Positions 46,495 to 55,601 of a stretch of 64,000 nucleotides of DNA are shown here, one piece after another (position 1 is the first letter of the stretch; the number at the start of each line of letters is the position of its first letter). Source of the stretch: Methanomassiliicoccus sp. Its GTDB lineage: Archaea; Thermoplasmatota; Thermoplasmata; Methanomassiliicoccales; Methanomassiliicoccaceae. The stretch covers positions 310,001 through 374,000 of the forward strand of contig JAWQJJ010000001.1 in the NCBI GenBank assembly GCA_033485155.1, read 5' to 3'. The translations under genes were made by a program, and so were the position numbers. The notes under the pieces are model-generated. The model saw only the letters and a list, made by a program, of their open reading frames with translations. It made no database searches and was not told the origin of the DNA.

Positions 46495-46611
46495 GGTCCT
46501 CCGAACGGCTCTAGGGCTTAAAATCCTCTCCTGGGAAGAGAGAAGTGCTACGGGGGTTTTCAAGGTGTCCGGGGTAAAGGTTAAGATGCTCCAGGGCGTC
46601 AGTGCGATGCG

Positions 46612-47313
46612 ATGAGGATCATCGGTTTCATCAAGACCTCCCTTCTCGACTGGGACGGCCATGTGGTGGCCGTCGTCTACCTGCCGGGCTGCAACTTCCG
46701 CTGTCCGTTCTGCCATAACCAGGAAGTCGTCCTCTCCCCCGACTCCATGGAGGAGGTGCCGTTCAGCGAGGTAGAGGAGTACGTGCGCGCCAACTCCGAG
46801 TTCCTGGACGGGATCGTGGTCACCGGGGGAGAACCGACCATCCATGCCGACCTGCCGAACCTCCTGGCGAGGCTGAGATCGCTGGGCACCAAGATCAAGC
46901 TGGACACCAACGGCACGAACCCCGACATGCTGGAGGATATCCTTCATGCCGGTCTGGTGGACTACGTGGCTATGGACCTCAAGGCCCCACTGGACGAGAA
47001 GTACAAGGACCTCGCCGGAGTATCAATTCCAGTGGATCGGATCAAGCGCTCGATCGAAGTAATCCGCACCTCGGGGGTCGATCATGAGTTCCGTACCACC
47101 GTGGTGCCCATCCTGCTCTCACCCGAAGACGTGGAGAGGATCGCGGCGTACATCGGAGGAGCTAACAAGTATGCTATCCAGCAGTTCCGTCCGGGGAACA
47201 CCTTGGACCCCAACCTGACGGCGGTCAAACCCTACCCCCGGGGCGCCATGCTGAGCATGGCGGAGTGCGCCAGGCAGTACGTGCGCAAGGTGGTCCTCCG
47301 GGGAGATGTCTAA
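46612..47313 (+). CDS. Radical SAM activating protein (NrdG/PflA-like)
   Basis: A 233-residue radical SAM protein. The cluster motif CNFRCPFC is near residues 24-31, with GGEPT about 40 residues on and an LDTNGT tract. These fit anaerobic ribonucleotide reductase activating protein (archaeal type) or a pyruvate formate-lyase activase. No glycyl-radical enzyme gene is in the window, so the partner is unknown. It diverges from mvhD across 118 bases. Confidence 0.85.
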   Translation: MRIIGFIKTSLLDWDGHVVAVVYLPGCNFRCPFCHNQEVVLSPDSMEEVPFSEVEEYVRANSEFLDGIVVTGGEPTIHADLPNLLARLRSLGTKIKLDTNGTNPDMLEDILHAGLVDYVAMDLKAPLDEKYKDLAGVSIPVDRIKRSIEVIRTSGVDHEFRTTVVPILLSPEDVERIAAYIGGANKYAIQQFRPGNTLDPNLTAVKPYPRGAMLSMAECARQYVRKVVLRGDV

Positions 47314-47423
47314 AGAGGACCCCGATCAGGACCGTTATCAAGAACAGTACCGGGCCGAGAAGCTTTATCCACCCGGCTTTTATGTTTTTAGCCTGATAGT
47401 ACCACTGTTCGGAGGATAGCATC

Positions 47424-48137
47424 TTGGACCAAACCCCGCGACTGAGAACCTACGTGGATGGCTTCGACCGAGCACTGGAGGGAGGGATCCCCCAGGGACA
47501 CATTATTCTGATGGCCGGCACCCCGGGCACCATGAAGTCCTCGTTGACCTACTATACTCTTTTCAATCAAGCGAAGGAGAACAACACCACCTGCGTGTAC
47601 GTCACTCTGGAGCAGTCCCGCACCTCCCTGCTGAAGCAGATGGAGAAGATGGGGATGCGCACTGAAGACGTGAAACAGAACATGCACATTCTGGACCTGG
47701 GGATCATACGCAAGAACCTCAAGAACACCACCGGTGCGGAGTCCTGGATGCAGGTGTTCAAGGGCTATCTGACATCGCTCAAGACTGATTTGAACTTCAG
47801 CGTGCTAGCGATAGATTCACTGGGAGTATTGGAGACCATATCTTCTATGACCAACCGGCGCACCGACCTCTTCTACCTGTTCGAGTGGCTGCGCGATCTC
47901 AACGCCACGACCATTCTCATTTCCGAGGCTTCCCCCGACCGGCTGTTCGACGGCTCCTATGATGAGGGATACCTCGCCGACGGGATAATCACGCTCAAGA
48001 TGCAGGTCATTCGAGAGGTCGAGACCCAGAGGAGGATCCGCTGCGTCAAGATGAGGGAGACCAACCACGACCCGTCGTACTTCTCCCTGATCTTCTCCGG
48101 CGGGAAGTTCCAGGTGACCAAGGCCATCAGCGAATGA
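47424..48137 (+). CDS. KaiC/RadA-superfamily ATPase 1
   Basis: A 237-residue single-domain KaiC-like ATPase. It begins LRTYVDGFDRALEGGIPQG, has a variant Walker A GTPGTMKS (residues 32-39) in which the Gly before the lysine is Met, a LEQS tract where KaiC has an EE pair, and Walker B VLAIDS. The start is TTG, preceded by GGAGGA. It is followed within 10 bases by a longer paralogue. KaiC-like proteins in archaea often act in signalling or archaellum control; the role here is not known. Confidence 0.9.
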   Translation: MDQTPRLRTYVDGFDRALEGGIPQGHIILMAGTPGTMKSSLTYYTLFNQAKENNTTCVYVTLEQSRTSLLKQMEKMGMRTEDVKQNMHILDLGIIRKNLKNTTGAESWMQVFKGYLTSLKTDLNFSVLAIDSLGVLETISSMTNRRTDLFYLFEWLRDLNATTILISEASPDRLFDGSYDEGYLADGIITLKMQVIREVETQRRIRCVKMRETNHDPSYFSLIFSGGKFQVTKAISE

Positions 48138-48147
48138 GGAGATGGTA

Positions 48148-49602
48148 ATGCCACGGATATTGGAATGTGCGAGGTGCGGCGCGGGCATCGGTCATAACGA
48201 CACCCAGTGCTGGCGCTGCGGCGAGCCCGTGAAGGGGGAGAGCAGCGGAGGCGCCAGGCTTAACGCCCTCTCCATGGGCAAGACGCCGGGCCCCGGTATA
48301 CGGGACCTTCGCACGTCCAAGAATAAGGAGATCCCCAAGGTCGGGCCGGCGGTCCGCCCCATCCTCGAGACCTACAATGGACGGGAGAAGGAGCTGAAGG
48401 ACAGGGAGAAGGAGGTCAAGGAGACCATGGCGGCCCTGGAGGCAGAATCCAGGGAGCTGGAATCTACCGCCCGGGAGATGGAGAAGGAGCGGATGGCCCT
48501 CAAGGAGGCCAGGGAGCGGATCGCCCAGAGGGAGCAGGAGCTCGACGCCAAGGCTATCCTCCTGGAGGACATACTGACCGTCACCCAGGACATCAAGAAC
48601 GACTCTCCCGCGATCATATCTTCCGACGACAAGGAGGTGCTGCAGACAGCCCAGACTGAGCTCTGCACGGTGCTGGGGGAGGAGCGGGAGCGCATCCGCC
48701 GGGAGGTCGAGCGGGAGATGGCCGACCAGCTCACCCGCATCCAGCAGCTGGAGGCCGAGCTCAAGGTGGCAAGATCGCATCTCAACCGGGAAATGGATCC
48801 CGTGGTCCCCGTCGATATATCCCAGGTGCTATCTGATATCCGGTCAGAGATGAGCTCCCAGATAGGGGCGGGGATGCCAGAGGGGATCGAGGACACCCTG
48901 GTCCGCACCTACGTGGAGAAGCTCGACCAGATCCTGGCAGGCGGTGTGCCCCAGGGCAGCGTGGTGCTGATCAACGGGCCCCCCGGCAGCATGAAGACTT
49001 CGCTGGCCTTCAATATCCTGCACAACGCCGCGACCAATGGGCCGATGAAGGGCATGTTCCTCTCCCTAGAGCAGGACAGTGCCTCCCTCCTAAGGCAGAT
49101 GGCCCGCCTGGACATGAAGCGGGAGGAGTCGCTGGAAAACCTGATGGTGGTGGACCTCGTCGACCTCCGGCGCAGCATGGAGGGGCAGATCGGCGACTGG
49201 CGCAATCTCATCGACCAGTACATTGAGGACGCGGTGACCGCCCATGGGATAAGGTTGCTGGTCCTCGATTCCCTAGAGTCGTTCGCCGCCCTATCGGAGA
49301 ACGAGCTGGCCCGGTCGGACATCCAGGACCTCTTCGACCACTTCCGCGCGCTCGGATTGACCACCTTCGTTATCTCGGAGACTCCCATGAGCAAGCTGGA
49401 GCGTGATGGCCGCATGGAGCTTTATGTCGCCGACGGCGCTCTGGAACTGTCCCTCAAGGAGACCCCCGACAGCCATGTTCAGAGGTGGTTGCGGTGCGTG
49501 AAGATGAGAGGCACCAACATGGATCCCCGGTACTACAACATGATGCACGCTGGAGGGGCGTTCATCCTCAGTGTTCCGATGAACAGGTACTGCTCAGAGT
49601 GA
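48148..49602 (+). CDS. Zinc-ribbon, coiled-coil KaiC-like ATPase 2
   Basis: A 484-residue protein in three parts: a zinc ribbon CARCGAG...CWRCGEP (about 6-25), a long coiled coil of Glu/Lys/Arg-rich heptads (about 70-220), and a C-terminal KaiC domain with GPPGSMKTS Walker A (same Met substitution), LEQD and VLDSLESF. The KaiC part starts LVRTYVEKLDQILAGGVPQG like its neighbours. I use the ATG at 48148, with GAGGAG 9 bases upstream, in preference to the ATG two codons before it. It sits between two short paralogues. Confidence 0.88.
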   Translation: MPRILECARCGAGIGHNDTQCWRCGEPVKGESSGGARLNALSMGKTPGPGIRDLRTSKNKEIPKVGPAVRPILETYNGREKELKDREKEVKETMAALEAESRELESTAREMEKERMALKEARERIAQREQELDAKAILLEDILTVTQDIKNDSPAIISSDDKEVLQTAQTELCTVLGEERERIRREVEREMADQLTRIQQLEAELKVARSHLNREMDPVVPVDISQVLSDIRSEMSSQIGAGMPEGIEDTLVRTYVEKLDQILAGGVPQGSVVLINGPPGSMKTSLAFNILHNAATNGPMKGMFLSLEQDSASLLRQMARLDMKREESLENLMVVDLVDLRRSMEGQIGDWRNLIDQYIEDAVTAHGIRLLVLDSLESFAALSENELARSDIQDLFDHFRALGLTTFVISETPMSKLERDGRMELYVADGALELSLKETPDSHVQRWLRCVKMRGTNMDPRYYNMMHAGGAFILSVPMNRYCSE

Positions 49603-49671
49603 GGGCAACGAGCATTTACCAACGAGACATTAAATATATTAACCATAATTTAGCCAGCGGAGGCTAAAACC

Positions 49672-50385
49672 TTGCAGATCGAGCGCTTGAGGACTTATAT
49701 CCAGAATTTCGACGAGAATCTTCAGGGAGGGATCCCCAAGAATCAGGTGGTCCTCCTCACTGGCACCCCGGGTACCATGAAGTCCTCGGTCGCCTACAGC
49801 ATCCTCTACTACAACGCTCTGGAGAAGGGCATCAAGTCGGTGTACATGACCCTGGAGCAATCCCGGGAGAACCTGTTGCAGCAGATGATATCCCTGGGCA
49901 TGGATGACCCGCGCGCCGATGAGTACATCCAGATCCTCGATCTCGGCCTCATACGTAAGAACCTCACCCAGCTCAGCGCCAAGGGCACCTGGCTGCAGGT
50001 GTTCAAGATGTATGCGGACAACCTCAAGCAGAGCTTCAATTACGACATCCTTGTCGTCGACTCCCTGGATGTCCTGGAGATGGCCGCCCAGATGGAGGAT
50101 AGCCGCCGGTCCGAGCTGTTCTACCTGTTCGAGTGGCTGAGGAACCTCAACGTGACATCCTTCCTCATATCCGAGACCACCCCGGACAACATGTTCGAGA
50201 ACCGGTTCGATGAGGGGTACCTCGCCGACGGCGTAATATCCCTGAAGCTGCAGGAGATCGGCGAGACCGACATCCAGAGGCGTATCCGATGCATCAAGCT
50301 GAGGAGCACCAACCATAAAACCGGCTACTTCTCGCTCCTCTTTGCTGAGGGCAAGTTCCGGGCCACCCAGGTCATCACTGAGTGA
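49672..50385 (+). CDS. KaiC/RadA-superfamily ATPase 3
   Basis: A 237-residue close paralogue of the gene at 47424, with LRTYIQNFDENLQGGIPK, Walker A GTPGTMKS (31-38), LEQS, and VVDSLDV. It too starts with TTG after GGAGG. A TATA-like TAAATATATTAACC (49631-49644) gives it its own promoter. Length equality and shared motifs point to duplication of the first gene rather than separate origin. Confidence 0.9.
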   Translation: MQIERLRTYIQNFDENLQGGIPKNQVVLLTGTPGTMKSSVAYSILYYNALEKGIKSVYMTLEQSRENLLQQMISLGMDDPRADEYIQILDLGLIRKNLTQLSAKGTWLQVFKMYADNLKQSFNYDILVVDSLDVLEMAAQMEDSRRSELFYLFEWLRNLNVTSFLISETTPDNMFENRFDEGYLADGVISLKLQEIGETDIQRRIRCIKLRSTNHKTGYFSLLFAEGKFRATQVITE

Positions 50386-50479
50386 TGGACGCCGCTCTGA
50401 CTGACAGTGAGCGGTACCGCGCACGGTGGCGGCACAGTGAGAAAAAAGAACGAGGCCGGCGCCGCTAGGCGCACATTCC

Positions 50480-50947
50480 TCACTCTATGTCCAGCCTTCT
50501 CTTGACCTCTGCCACCTTCTCCCTCTTGGGCATGGTGATGGTCAGGAGGCCGTTCTCCAACTTGGCGACGGCCTTGGAGCCGTCCCCATCCTCGGGAATG
50601 GGCAGTTCACGGTAGAAGGTCATGCGTTCCCTCTCTTTGCACACATAGCCTTCCTTCTTCTCCTCCAGCACGGCCTCCCGCTTGGCCTCGATGGCTATGC
50701 TGTCCTCTCCGACATCGACGCGCACTTCCTCCTTCTTCACCCCGGGGAGCTCGGCCTCGATGACGTACCGGTCGCCCTCGTCGAGGATATCCACCGTCGC
50801 GACGCGATCACTGGACCCCCCGTTCGGCATGATCTCGCTGAACCCTGCCCGGAGGTCGTCGGCCATCCGTTCCATCTCCCTCATCATGCTGTTGGCGCCC
50901 CAATATCCCATGGGGACCAGGTACCCAACTCTCTTCCGTATCGACAT
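50480..50947 (-). CDS. hsp20: Small heat shock protein, Hsp20/alpha-crystallin
   Basis: A 155-residue Hsp20. The alpha-crystallin domain (about 50-145) has VDILDEGDRYVIEAELPGVKKEEVRVDV and LENGLLTITMPK, the usual domain ends. A Met-rich N-terminal region precedes it, and it lacks an IxI tail, ending RRLDIE. A strong TATA (TTATTATATAG, about 51014-51024) lies 72 bases upstream with GGGAGG before the ATG. Confidence 0.93.
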   Translation of the reverse strand: MSIRKRVGYLVPMGYWGANSMMREMERMADDLRAGFSEIMPNGGSSDRVATVDILDEGDRYVIEAELPGVKKEEVRVDVGEDSIAIEAKREAVLEEKKEGYVCKERERMTFYRELPIPEDGDGSKAVAKLENGLLTITMPKREKVAEVKRRLDIE

Positions 50948-51048
50948 CTTGAGCCTCCCTATCATCTATACAACCAGAGGTTTACAATTAGCAAATGTGT
51001 TCTTGTCTCTATATAATAATTGTGGGAAGGGGTTTGAGGTCGGCAGAC

Positions 51049-52917
51049 CTAGAAGTAGTACCAGATGCTGGCATAGTTCATGGGGTCCTCCGATCTCTCC
51101 CGCAGCCGCTCCAGGTACCTTAGGATGGGCACGTCCCGGTACACATAGGTAGGTGCGGCCACGATGTTCTTCTCCCAGGGGTGGAACTCATACACCCGTT
51201 CCCCTCGGGGCGAGATCATGATGAGATCGTGGTTCTGCCAGTTGGTCAGGTTGTTCTTCCCCAAGGCGGGAATGTTGAACACCGGTACATCGGTCCTAGC
51301 AAGCCCGGGGATCATCCTGGACTCCTCCTTCCGCTCCTGCAGGATACGGGCGATGGGCACCCGGTACCACTCCGTCTCCTCCTTGCCCTTGGTGTTGAAA
51401 GTGTAGTAGGGATCTACGCCGATCTGCTTGAGGAGGAGGCGCAGCGCCACCGTCTCGAACCGTCGGCTGTTCTCCATGGTGAAAACCTGCTGGTTGTAGA
51501 CCGAGAGTCCATCCCGACGTACCCGGCGTATGCACTCCATCGTCTCCGGGGTGACCTCGTATGGATGCTCGAAGTGGGTTACCAGGCACAGCTCCCGCTT
51601 GGCCGGGTCGTTGAACTCCCCCAACATCTTGATGATCTCGTCGGTGAAGCGCATGGGCAGCACCACAGGTAGGCGGGTCCCGAACCTCACCCTCTTGATA
51701 TGCTCGATCCCTGCCACATTCGTCAGCAGGCGGCGGAGGTTGTTGTCGGAGATGAGTAGGGGATCCCCCCCGGTGATTAGGATCTCGGTGACCATGGGGT
51801 GGTCCTCAAACCACTGCAGAGCCTCCCTGATCTTCTGCTCGGGGGCCAGAGCGCCGGGGCTCATCACATCGTCGATTTCCCAGTTACGTTGGCAGTACAC
51901 GCAGATCTGGGCGCAACTGTTGTACGGTTTCAGGATGGCGATCATGGGATAGCGGCGGGTCACCAGGTCGACGGGCGAGGTGTCGCCCTCCCGCATGAAG
52001 TCCAGGGAGCCCCTGGTCCTCGTGTCGAGGATACCCTTTACGTAGCTCAGGGGCGGTATGACCTGCGCCCGGATGGCATGGTCGTTCTTGCGGTGGGCCT
52101 CGAAGTCCATCAGCGAGAGATAGTATGGAGTAATGCCGAAGGGCACGCGGTTCCCCGTCGCCTGTTCGATGGCCTCGTGCTCGTCATCGGTCAGCTCGAT
52201 CAGGCCGTCCAGGTCCTCCGCCTTTCTGCGCACATGTCGAAGCTGCCAGTGATGGTCGTTCCAATCCTCTTCGCTGGCACCCAGGGCGTCCATGATGCGC
52301 TCCCGGTTCACCTTGCGGCGGGCCACAACCTCGGGGTCCAGCCCGGTGGGGTACTTGGAGATCCATTCATTGCAGCGCTCGGACATGACGTCCAGGAAGT
52401 CGGAGCGCTTCCTGGCCGCTTCTCGTCCGAAGGTATTGGAAAGATCGGGCCCTTCCCTGCTGGTGAGACCCGACATGCCCATCGCCCCCTTGACGATATG
52501 GTAGAAATCGACGAACAGCGCCCGGTCCTCGTCCCCGATCTCACCGCTGCGCGCGATGCGGACCATATCTGTCAGAGTGCTGCATCCGCTTAACTTCTCG
52601 TTCCGTGGGGAGATAAGGTTCCGCAGCACCTGAATGCAATACAGTGCGTTGACCCTCTCCAGAGCGTCGATCTGCCAATAGAGGGAGTGATATGAGAACT
52701 CCAGGCGTGAAGTTAGGTTGAAGATATTGATCCTTACATCCTCGATATCGTCGTCCGAGGCCAACAGCTCGAACAGCTCCGGGTTTAGCTTTCTCAGGTG
52801 GTCGGCATGGATGGACTCGAAGACTGAAACGCCCCTTCGGTCCCTACGCATGTCCTCGTCCCTCTCCTGGTTCTGGTTATCTATCGCTAAATGTTCTTCG
52901 TTCATTTGATCCCTCAT
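51049..52917 (-). CDS. KamA-family radical SAM aminomutase with long N-terminal extension
   Basis: A 622-residue protein. The radical SAM motif CAQICVYC is near residue 336 and is followed by VTEILITGGDPLLISDNN (SAM/PLP region), as in lysine 2,3-aminomutase. The portion after the motif is about 290 residues, as in the 416-residue clostridial enzyme, so the extra length, about 210 residues, is N-terminal. That part is helical and of unknown role. Substrate could be lysine, glutamate or other. GGAGGG precedes the ATG. Confidence 0.85.
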   Translation of the reverse strand: MRDQMNEEHLAIDNQNQERDEDMRRDRRGVSVFESIHADHLRKLNPELFELLASDDDIEDVRINIFNLTSRLEFSYHSLYWQIDALERVNALYCIQVLRNLISPRNEKLSGCSTLTDMVRIARSGEIGDEDRALFVDFYHIVKGAMGMSGLTSREGPDLSNTFGREAARKRSDFLDVMSERCNEWISKYPTGLDPEVVARRKVNRERIMDALGASEEDWNDHHWQLRHVRRKAEDLDGLIELTDDEHEAIEQATGNRVPFGITPYYLSLMDFEAHRKNDHAIRAQVIPPLSYVKGILDTRTRGSLDFMREGDTSPVDLVTRRYPMIAILKPYNSCAQICVYCQRNWEIDDVMSPGALAPEQKIREALQWFEDHPMVTEILITGGDPLLISDNNLRRLLTNVAGIEHIKRVRFGTRLPVVLPMRFTDEIIKMLGEFNDPAKRELCLVTHFEHPYEVTPETMECIRRVRRDGLSVYNQQVFTMENSRRFETVALRLLLKQIGVDPYYTFNTKGKEETEWYRVPIARILQERKEESRMIPGLARTDVPVFNIPALGKNNLTNWQNHDLIMISPRGERVYEFHPWEKNIVAAPTYVYRDVPILRYLERLRERSEDPMNYASIWYYF

Positions 52918-53204
52918 TGACCCTCCGGGCGATGCATAAAAGAATGGCCTCTCGGGTCAACTAGAAGATGCCATTCATACTATTACCAACTTCACTCTAC
53001 ATTATCAAAGTGTGTTATGATACAAATAAGGATATCGTTCGAAGGGGACATCCGCGGACGTGACGGCACCACCACGGAAGCGATGCCGTACCTTGGTTTT
53101 AGTACCGACGCATGTGATCCTGGCCTTCACCGGTCTGCTCACGGCGCTGAAGGGCCTCAGGGCTGACGGGAAAAGACTATTCACTTTGATTTTTTTTAAG
53201 TTGG
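52918..53204. other. Intergenic region after the KamA gene start
   Basis: No convincing gene. A minus-strand open frame at 53005-53292 overlaps the promoter of the next gene and lacks family character. The last 30 bases hold a T-rich run before the TATA box of the small gene at 53236. Confidence 0.4.
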
Positions 53205-53212
53205 ATATATAT
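53205..53212 (+). promoter_or_regulatory. TATA box of the gene at 53236
   Basis: ATATATAT preceded by a T8 run; it is centred 28 bases before the ATG at 53236, implying a leaderless transcript. Confidence 0.5.
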
Positions 53213-53235
53213 TGCGGTATACCCGTACTGGTCCG

Positions 53236-53568
53236 ATGAAGATCATCGACAGTTATGCTTACAGTCGGCCGGGTATCAAGATTGCAGAGCATGACCTTTC
53301 AGGGATGATCGGTGATGTTCAACTTGCGATTGCCTCGGACAAGGATATCAGGTCGTGGCGTGTTCTGCTGAGCAGGATCGACATGGCGGCGCTAAGCGCC
53401 CTGTCCAAGCTGTTCGATAAAGCTTCCAGCGTTAACCATTTGGTCGTCGAACAGAGGGATCGGGCCAAGTCCAGGGATCCCTCTTTCTCGGGGCAGGTCA
53501 CATTGAGCAGGATGAGCTCGACCCGCGTCAGACTCAGCGGGATCGGCCCGGTCAGGATACTTCCTTAG
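53236..53568 (+). CDS. Small hypothetical protein, 110 residues
   Basis: No family recognised. MKIIDSYAYSRPGIK at the N-terminus and a helical middle with SRIDMAALSALSKLFDKA; slightly basic; no cysteine or membrane segment. Main support is the strong TATA box 28 bases upstream with a start codon at the leaderless distance, and a frame that stays open through 110 codons. A shorter or spurious frame is possible. Confidence 0.5.
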   Translation: MKIIDSYAYSRPGIKIAEHDLSGMIGDVQLAIASDKDIRSWRVLLSRIDMAALSALSKLFDKASSVNHLVVEQRDRAKSRDPSFSGQVTLSRMSSTRVRLSGIGPVRILP

Positions 53569-53745
53569 CGTTAAAAAGTCCCCCAGCAATTACGTAAGAA
53601 ATTGCTACTTCCGATCGGGTCGATCGAACACAGGCCAACAACGATCCAGGCGGCCTATCGAAAATGACTATGGCATCGCCACTAAGGCCCCACCAGCGGC
53701 CGACCTCCCCAAAAATTCATATATGGTCAGCGGGTTCAGCGCTAC

Positions 53746-53818
53746 GGGCTCATGGTCTAGCGGTTATGACGTCTCCCTCACACGGAGGAGACCGCCGGTT
53801 CGAATCCGGCTGAGCCCA
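53746..53818 (+). tRNA. tRNA-Val (CAC)
   Basis: A 73-nt cloverleaf. Acceptor GGGCTCA pairs with TGAGCCC, anticodon loop CTCACAC with anticodon CAC, T arm GCCGG-TTCGAAT-CCGGC, discriminator A, no encoded CCA and no intron. A TATA-like AATTCATATATGG is centred about 28 bases upstream. Its 3' end matches a repeat 1.4 kb downstream. Confidence 0.96.
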
Positions 53819-53828
53819 CTCTTCTTCT
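53806..53828. repeat. tRNA-Val 3'-end repeat, copy 1
   Basis: CCGGCTGAGCCCACTCTTCTTCT: the last part of tRNA-Val plus 10 bases beyond it. It matches copy 2 at 55198 in 21 of 23 positions. Candidate left attachment site. Confidence 0.6.
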
Positions 53829-54029
53829 TCATCCATTTATTGAAAAGAGGACAATCATTGAATATCATGTCGATCGTCTGGCTACGTTTATACTATTTTG
53901 TTTGCCTTCCATAGAAAAATAACTGGGTCCATGATTGTTCGGTCCCAACCATCGATGCACAGAGATCTTAGAAAAAAGAAAAGTGGCCGCCCACCGATAG
54001 GTTGCTAGCGGCGGCATATGACATGCAAC

Positions 54030-54869
54030 TTACTCTTTTTGAGCAACCACGAACGTGACCATCTCGCTCGTTCCCTTCGCATCATCGGGCAATATGCCGC
54101 CATAGTATTTCACCGTGGGGAAGCCTTCTGCATTCAATATTGGAGTGAGAGTTGCCGGGCCATAGTAATGATTCCAGAACCGATAAATGGCAGGCGGCCG
54201 GGATTCCGACAATATGATGTGTTGTTGTAGAATCACGCTCATCCCACCGTAATGATGTGTTTCTGTCAGAGCAAGATACGGTTCGTTCCTCCAGAACCCA
54301 CCTTGGGCAACCTCCCAGCTCCTTCCTTGACCGTTCATTAAGGAAGGCGTTCTCATGTTCAGGGTATCAAATATGAACTGGCCTCCCGGTTTGAGAGCAC
54401 GGTGAACATTGTTCAAGAGCAACGATCGCTCTTCAGGAGTCACCACGTCAAAGTCGCAATATATCATCATTACGACGTCGAACACTTCCTCAAGATCAAG
54501 GTCGAGATAGTTCTGATGAACATACTTGATGTCCAAACCTTTCCGAGCGGCCTCTTGTCGTGCATGCTCAATGGACCGCTTCGAATAGTCCATTCCGGTC
54601 ACCTGGTGACCTGCCGCCGCTAAAAGTTCACAATATAGCCCGGGGCCGCATCCCAGGTCAAGTATTCGTTTATTTTTCCAATCAAGGCGGGCTTCGATCC
54701 ACCGTACAGTTCCCTCGATCGTCGTCTTTTTTCTGCTGGCAACATCGATATCGGGATTTAGGTGCATCTCGAGGAGACGCTCTGATATATATTCATCCTC
54801 CCACATGCTGGCGGTGCCCTTTTCGTATAGATCCGGCATTATTGTTGCTTCTATGATTTCTTTGATGCG
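54030..54869 (-). CDS. SAM-dependent methyltransferase, class I
   Basis: A 279-residue Rossmann methyltransferase. RILDLGCGPGLYCELLAAAGHQVTG (SAM motif I) is near residues 67-91, followed by EVFDVVMMIYCDFDVV and a LKPGGQFIFDTLN tract. C-terminal sequence suggests small-molecule or lipid targets rather than nucleic acid, but this is not certain. The ATG at 54869 follows GAGGGTGAG; a TTG at 54902 is in frame too. The gene is more AT-rich than its neighbours and lies inside the putative tRNA-Val insertion. Confidence 0.8.
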   Translation of the reverse strand, partial: RIKEIIEATIMPDLYEKGTASMWEDEYISERLLEMHLNPDIDVASRKKTTIEGTVRWIEARLDWKNKRILDLGCGPGLYCELLAAAGHQVTGMDYSKRSIEHARQEAARKGLDIKYVHQNYLDLDLEEVFDVVMMIYCDFDVVTPEERSLLLNNVHRALKPGGQFIFDTLNMRTPSLMNGQGRSWEVAQGGFWRNEPYLALTETHHYGGMSVILQQHIILSESRPPAIYRFWNHYYGPATLTPILNAEGFPTVKYYGGILPDDAKGTSEMVTFVVAQKE

Positions 54870-55601
54870 CATAGTAATTCTCACCCTCAGGTTATTGGCC
54901 AAAACAAAGCAGTTTGAGGTCCCTTAATATTCACGGCTCCGTCGTACTGATCGACGATTGCTGGCACTAAAGGGTCCAGTCCAATCTTAGACGATGTATC
55001 GAACAAACTATGCGCTCAACATTCCTAGAATATCATTCTGGCCCATAAAGCCTTAGTGTCCATGAGCCTGAATGAAAATGCAAATGGAATCATGCGAGTT
55101 AGAAAAAGGAACGATCAGGTTTAGTTAGCTAGCTCGGCGTTTAATGGAGTGCATTGAAATTTCTTATTAATTTTTCTGGTTCAAGTCATGAGTGGTCCCG
55201 GCTGAGCTCACTCTTATTCTGATCTAGACAAATATTATTGAAATCCAATTCAATCGTTTTTCGCTTTTATAGCTGACTCGTCAAGAAACATGCGTTTGTA
55301 TGCATGATCGACATGGCGAATTCAGGGGTAGTTCGTGAGCGACAATGGTGCCGTCCGATGATCATCTGGAAACATGGCTCCTCGATTGTGGAACCTGCCC
55401 TATTAAAACGCCATCGTCCAAGACGAGATGTCTGTTGATTGGCTGGAGTTACACCTGGAGATCACCTTACTTCCTGCCGAATGTGTAGCTGTTCACGCCA
55501 TGACTGGTAAAGTTCGAGACCAGCCTCGTGATCCCGCCGTCGTGAATACGGTCTTGCGTCTGAACCGGCGGCGCCTGAGGCCGTCCCTGAGTGACAGGCG
55601 A
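54870..55601. other. AT-rich region with no supported gene
   Basis: 732 bases. Open frames here are short, or overlap the Ldh2-family gene on the other strand and lack protein character. It contains tRNA-end repeat copy 2 (55198-55220). The half after the repeat returns gradually toward the usual base composition. Confidence 0.5.
55198..55220. repeat. tRNA-Val 3'-end repeat, copy 2
   Basis: CCGGCTGAGCTCACTCTTATTCT, 21 of 23 identical to copy 1. It is preceded by TGGTTCAAGTC, which itself resembles a decayed T-loop (TTCGAATC) of the same tRNA. Candidate right attachment site. Confidence 0.55.

Larger units (their letters stand above)
53819..55220. mobile_element. Putative small insertion at tRNA-Val
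   Basis: The stretch between the two tRNA-end repeats is visibly more AT-rich than its surroundings and carries one gene, a SAM methyltransferase. No integrase is visible, so it would be a remnant or a very small element. The evidence is the imperfect 23-bp direct repeat, the composition shift and the tRNA position. A chance partial repeat cannot be excluded. Confidence 0.4.

Noticed and set aside
50459-50472. Short GCGCC-GCTA-GGCGC hairpin between the third KaiC gene and hsp20
   Set aside because: Only 5 base pairs and no T-run; too weak to call a terminator.
53005-53292. Minus-strand open frame of 95 residues
   Set aside because: It overlaps the TATA box and first codons of the better supported gene at 53236 and has low complexity and no recognisable motif.
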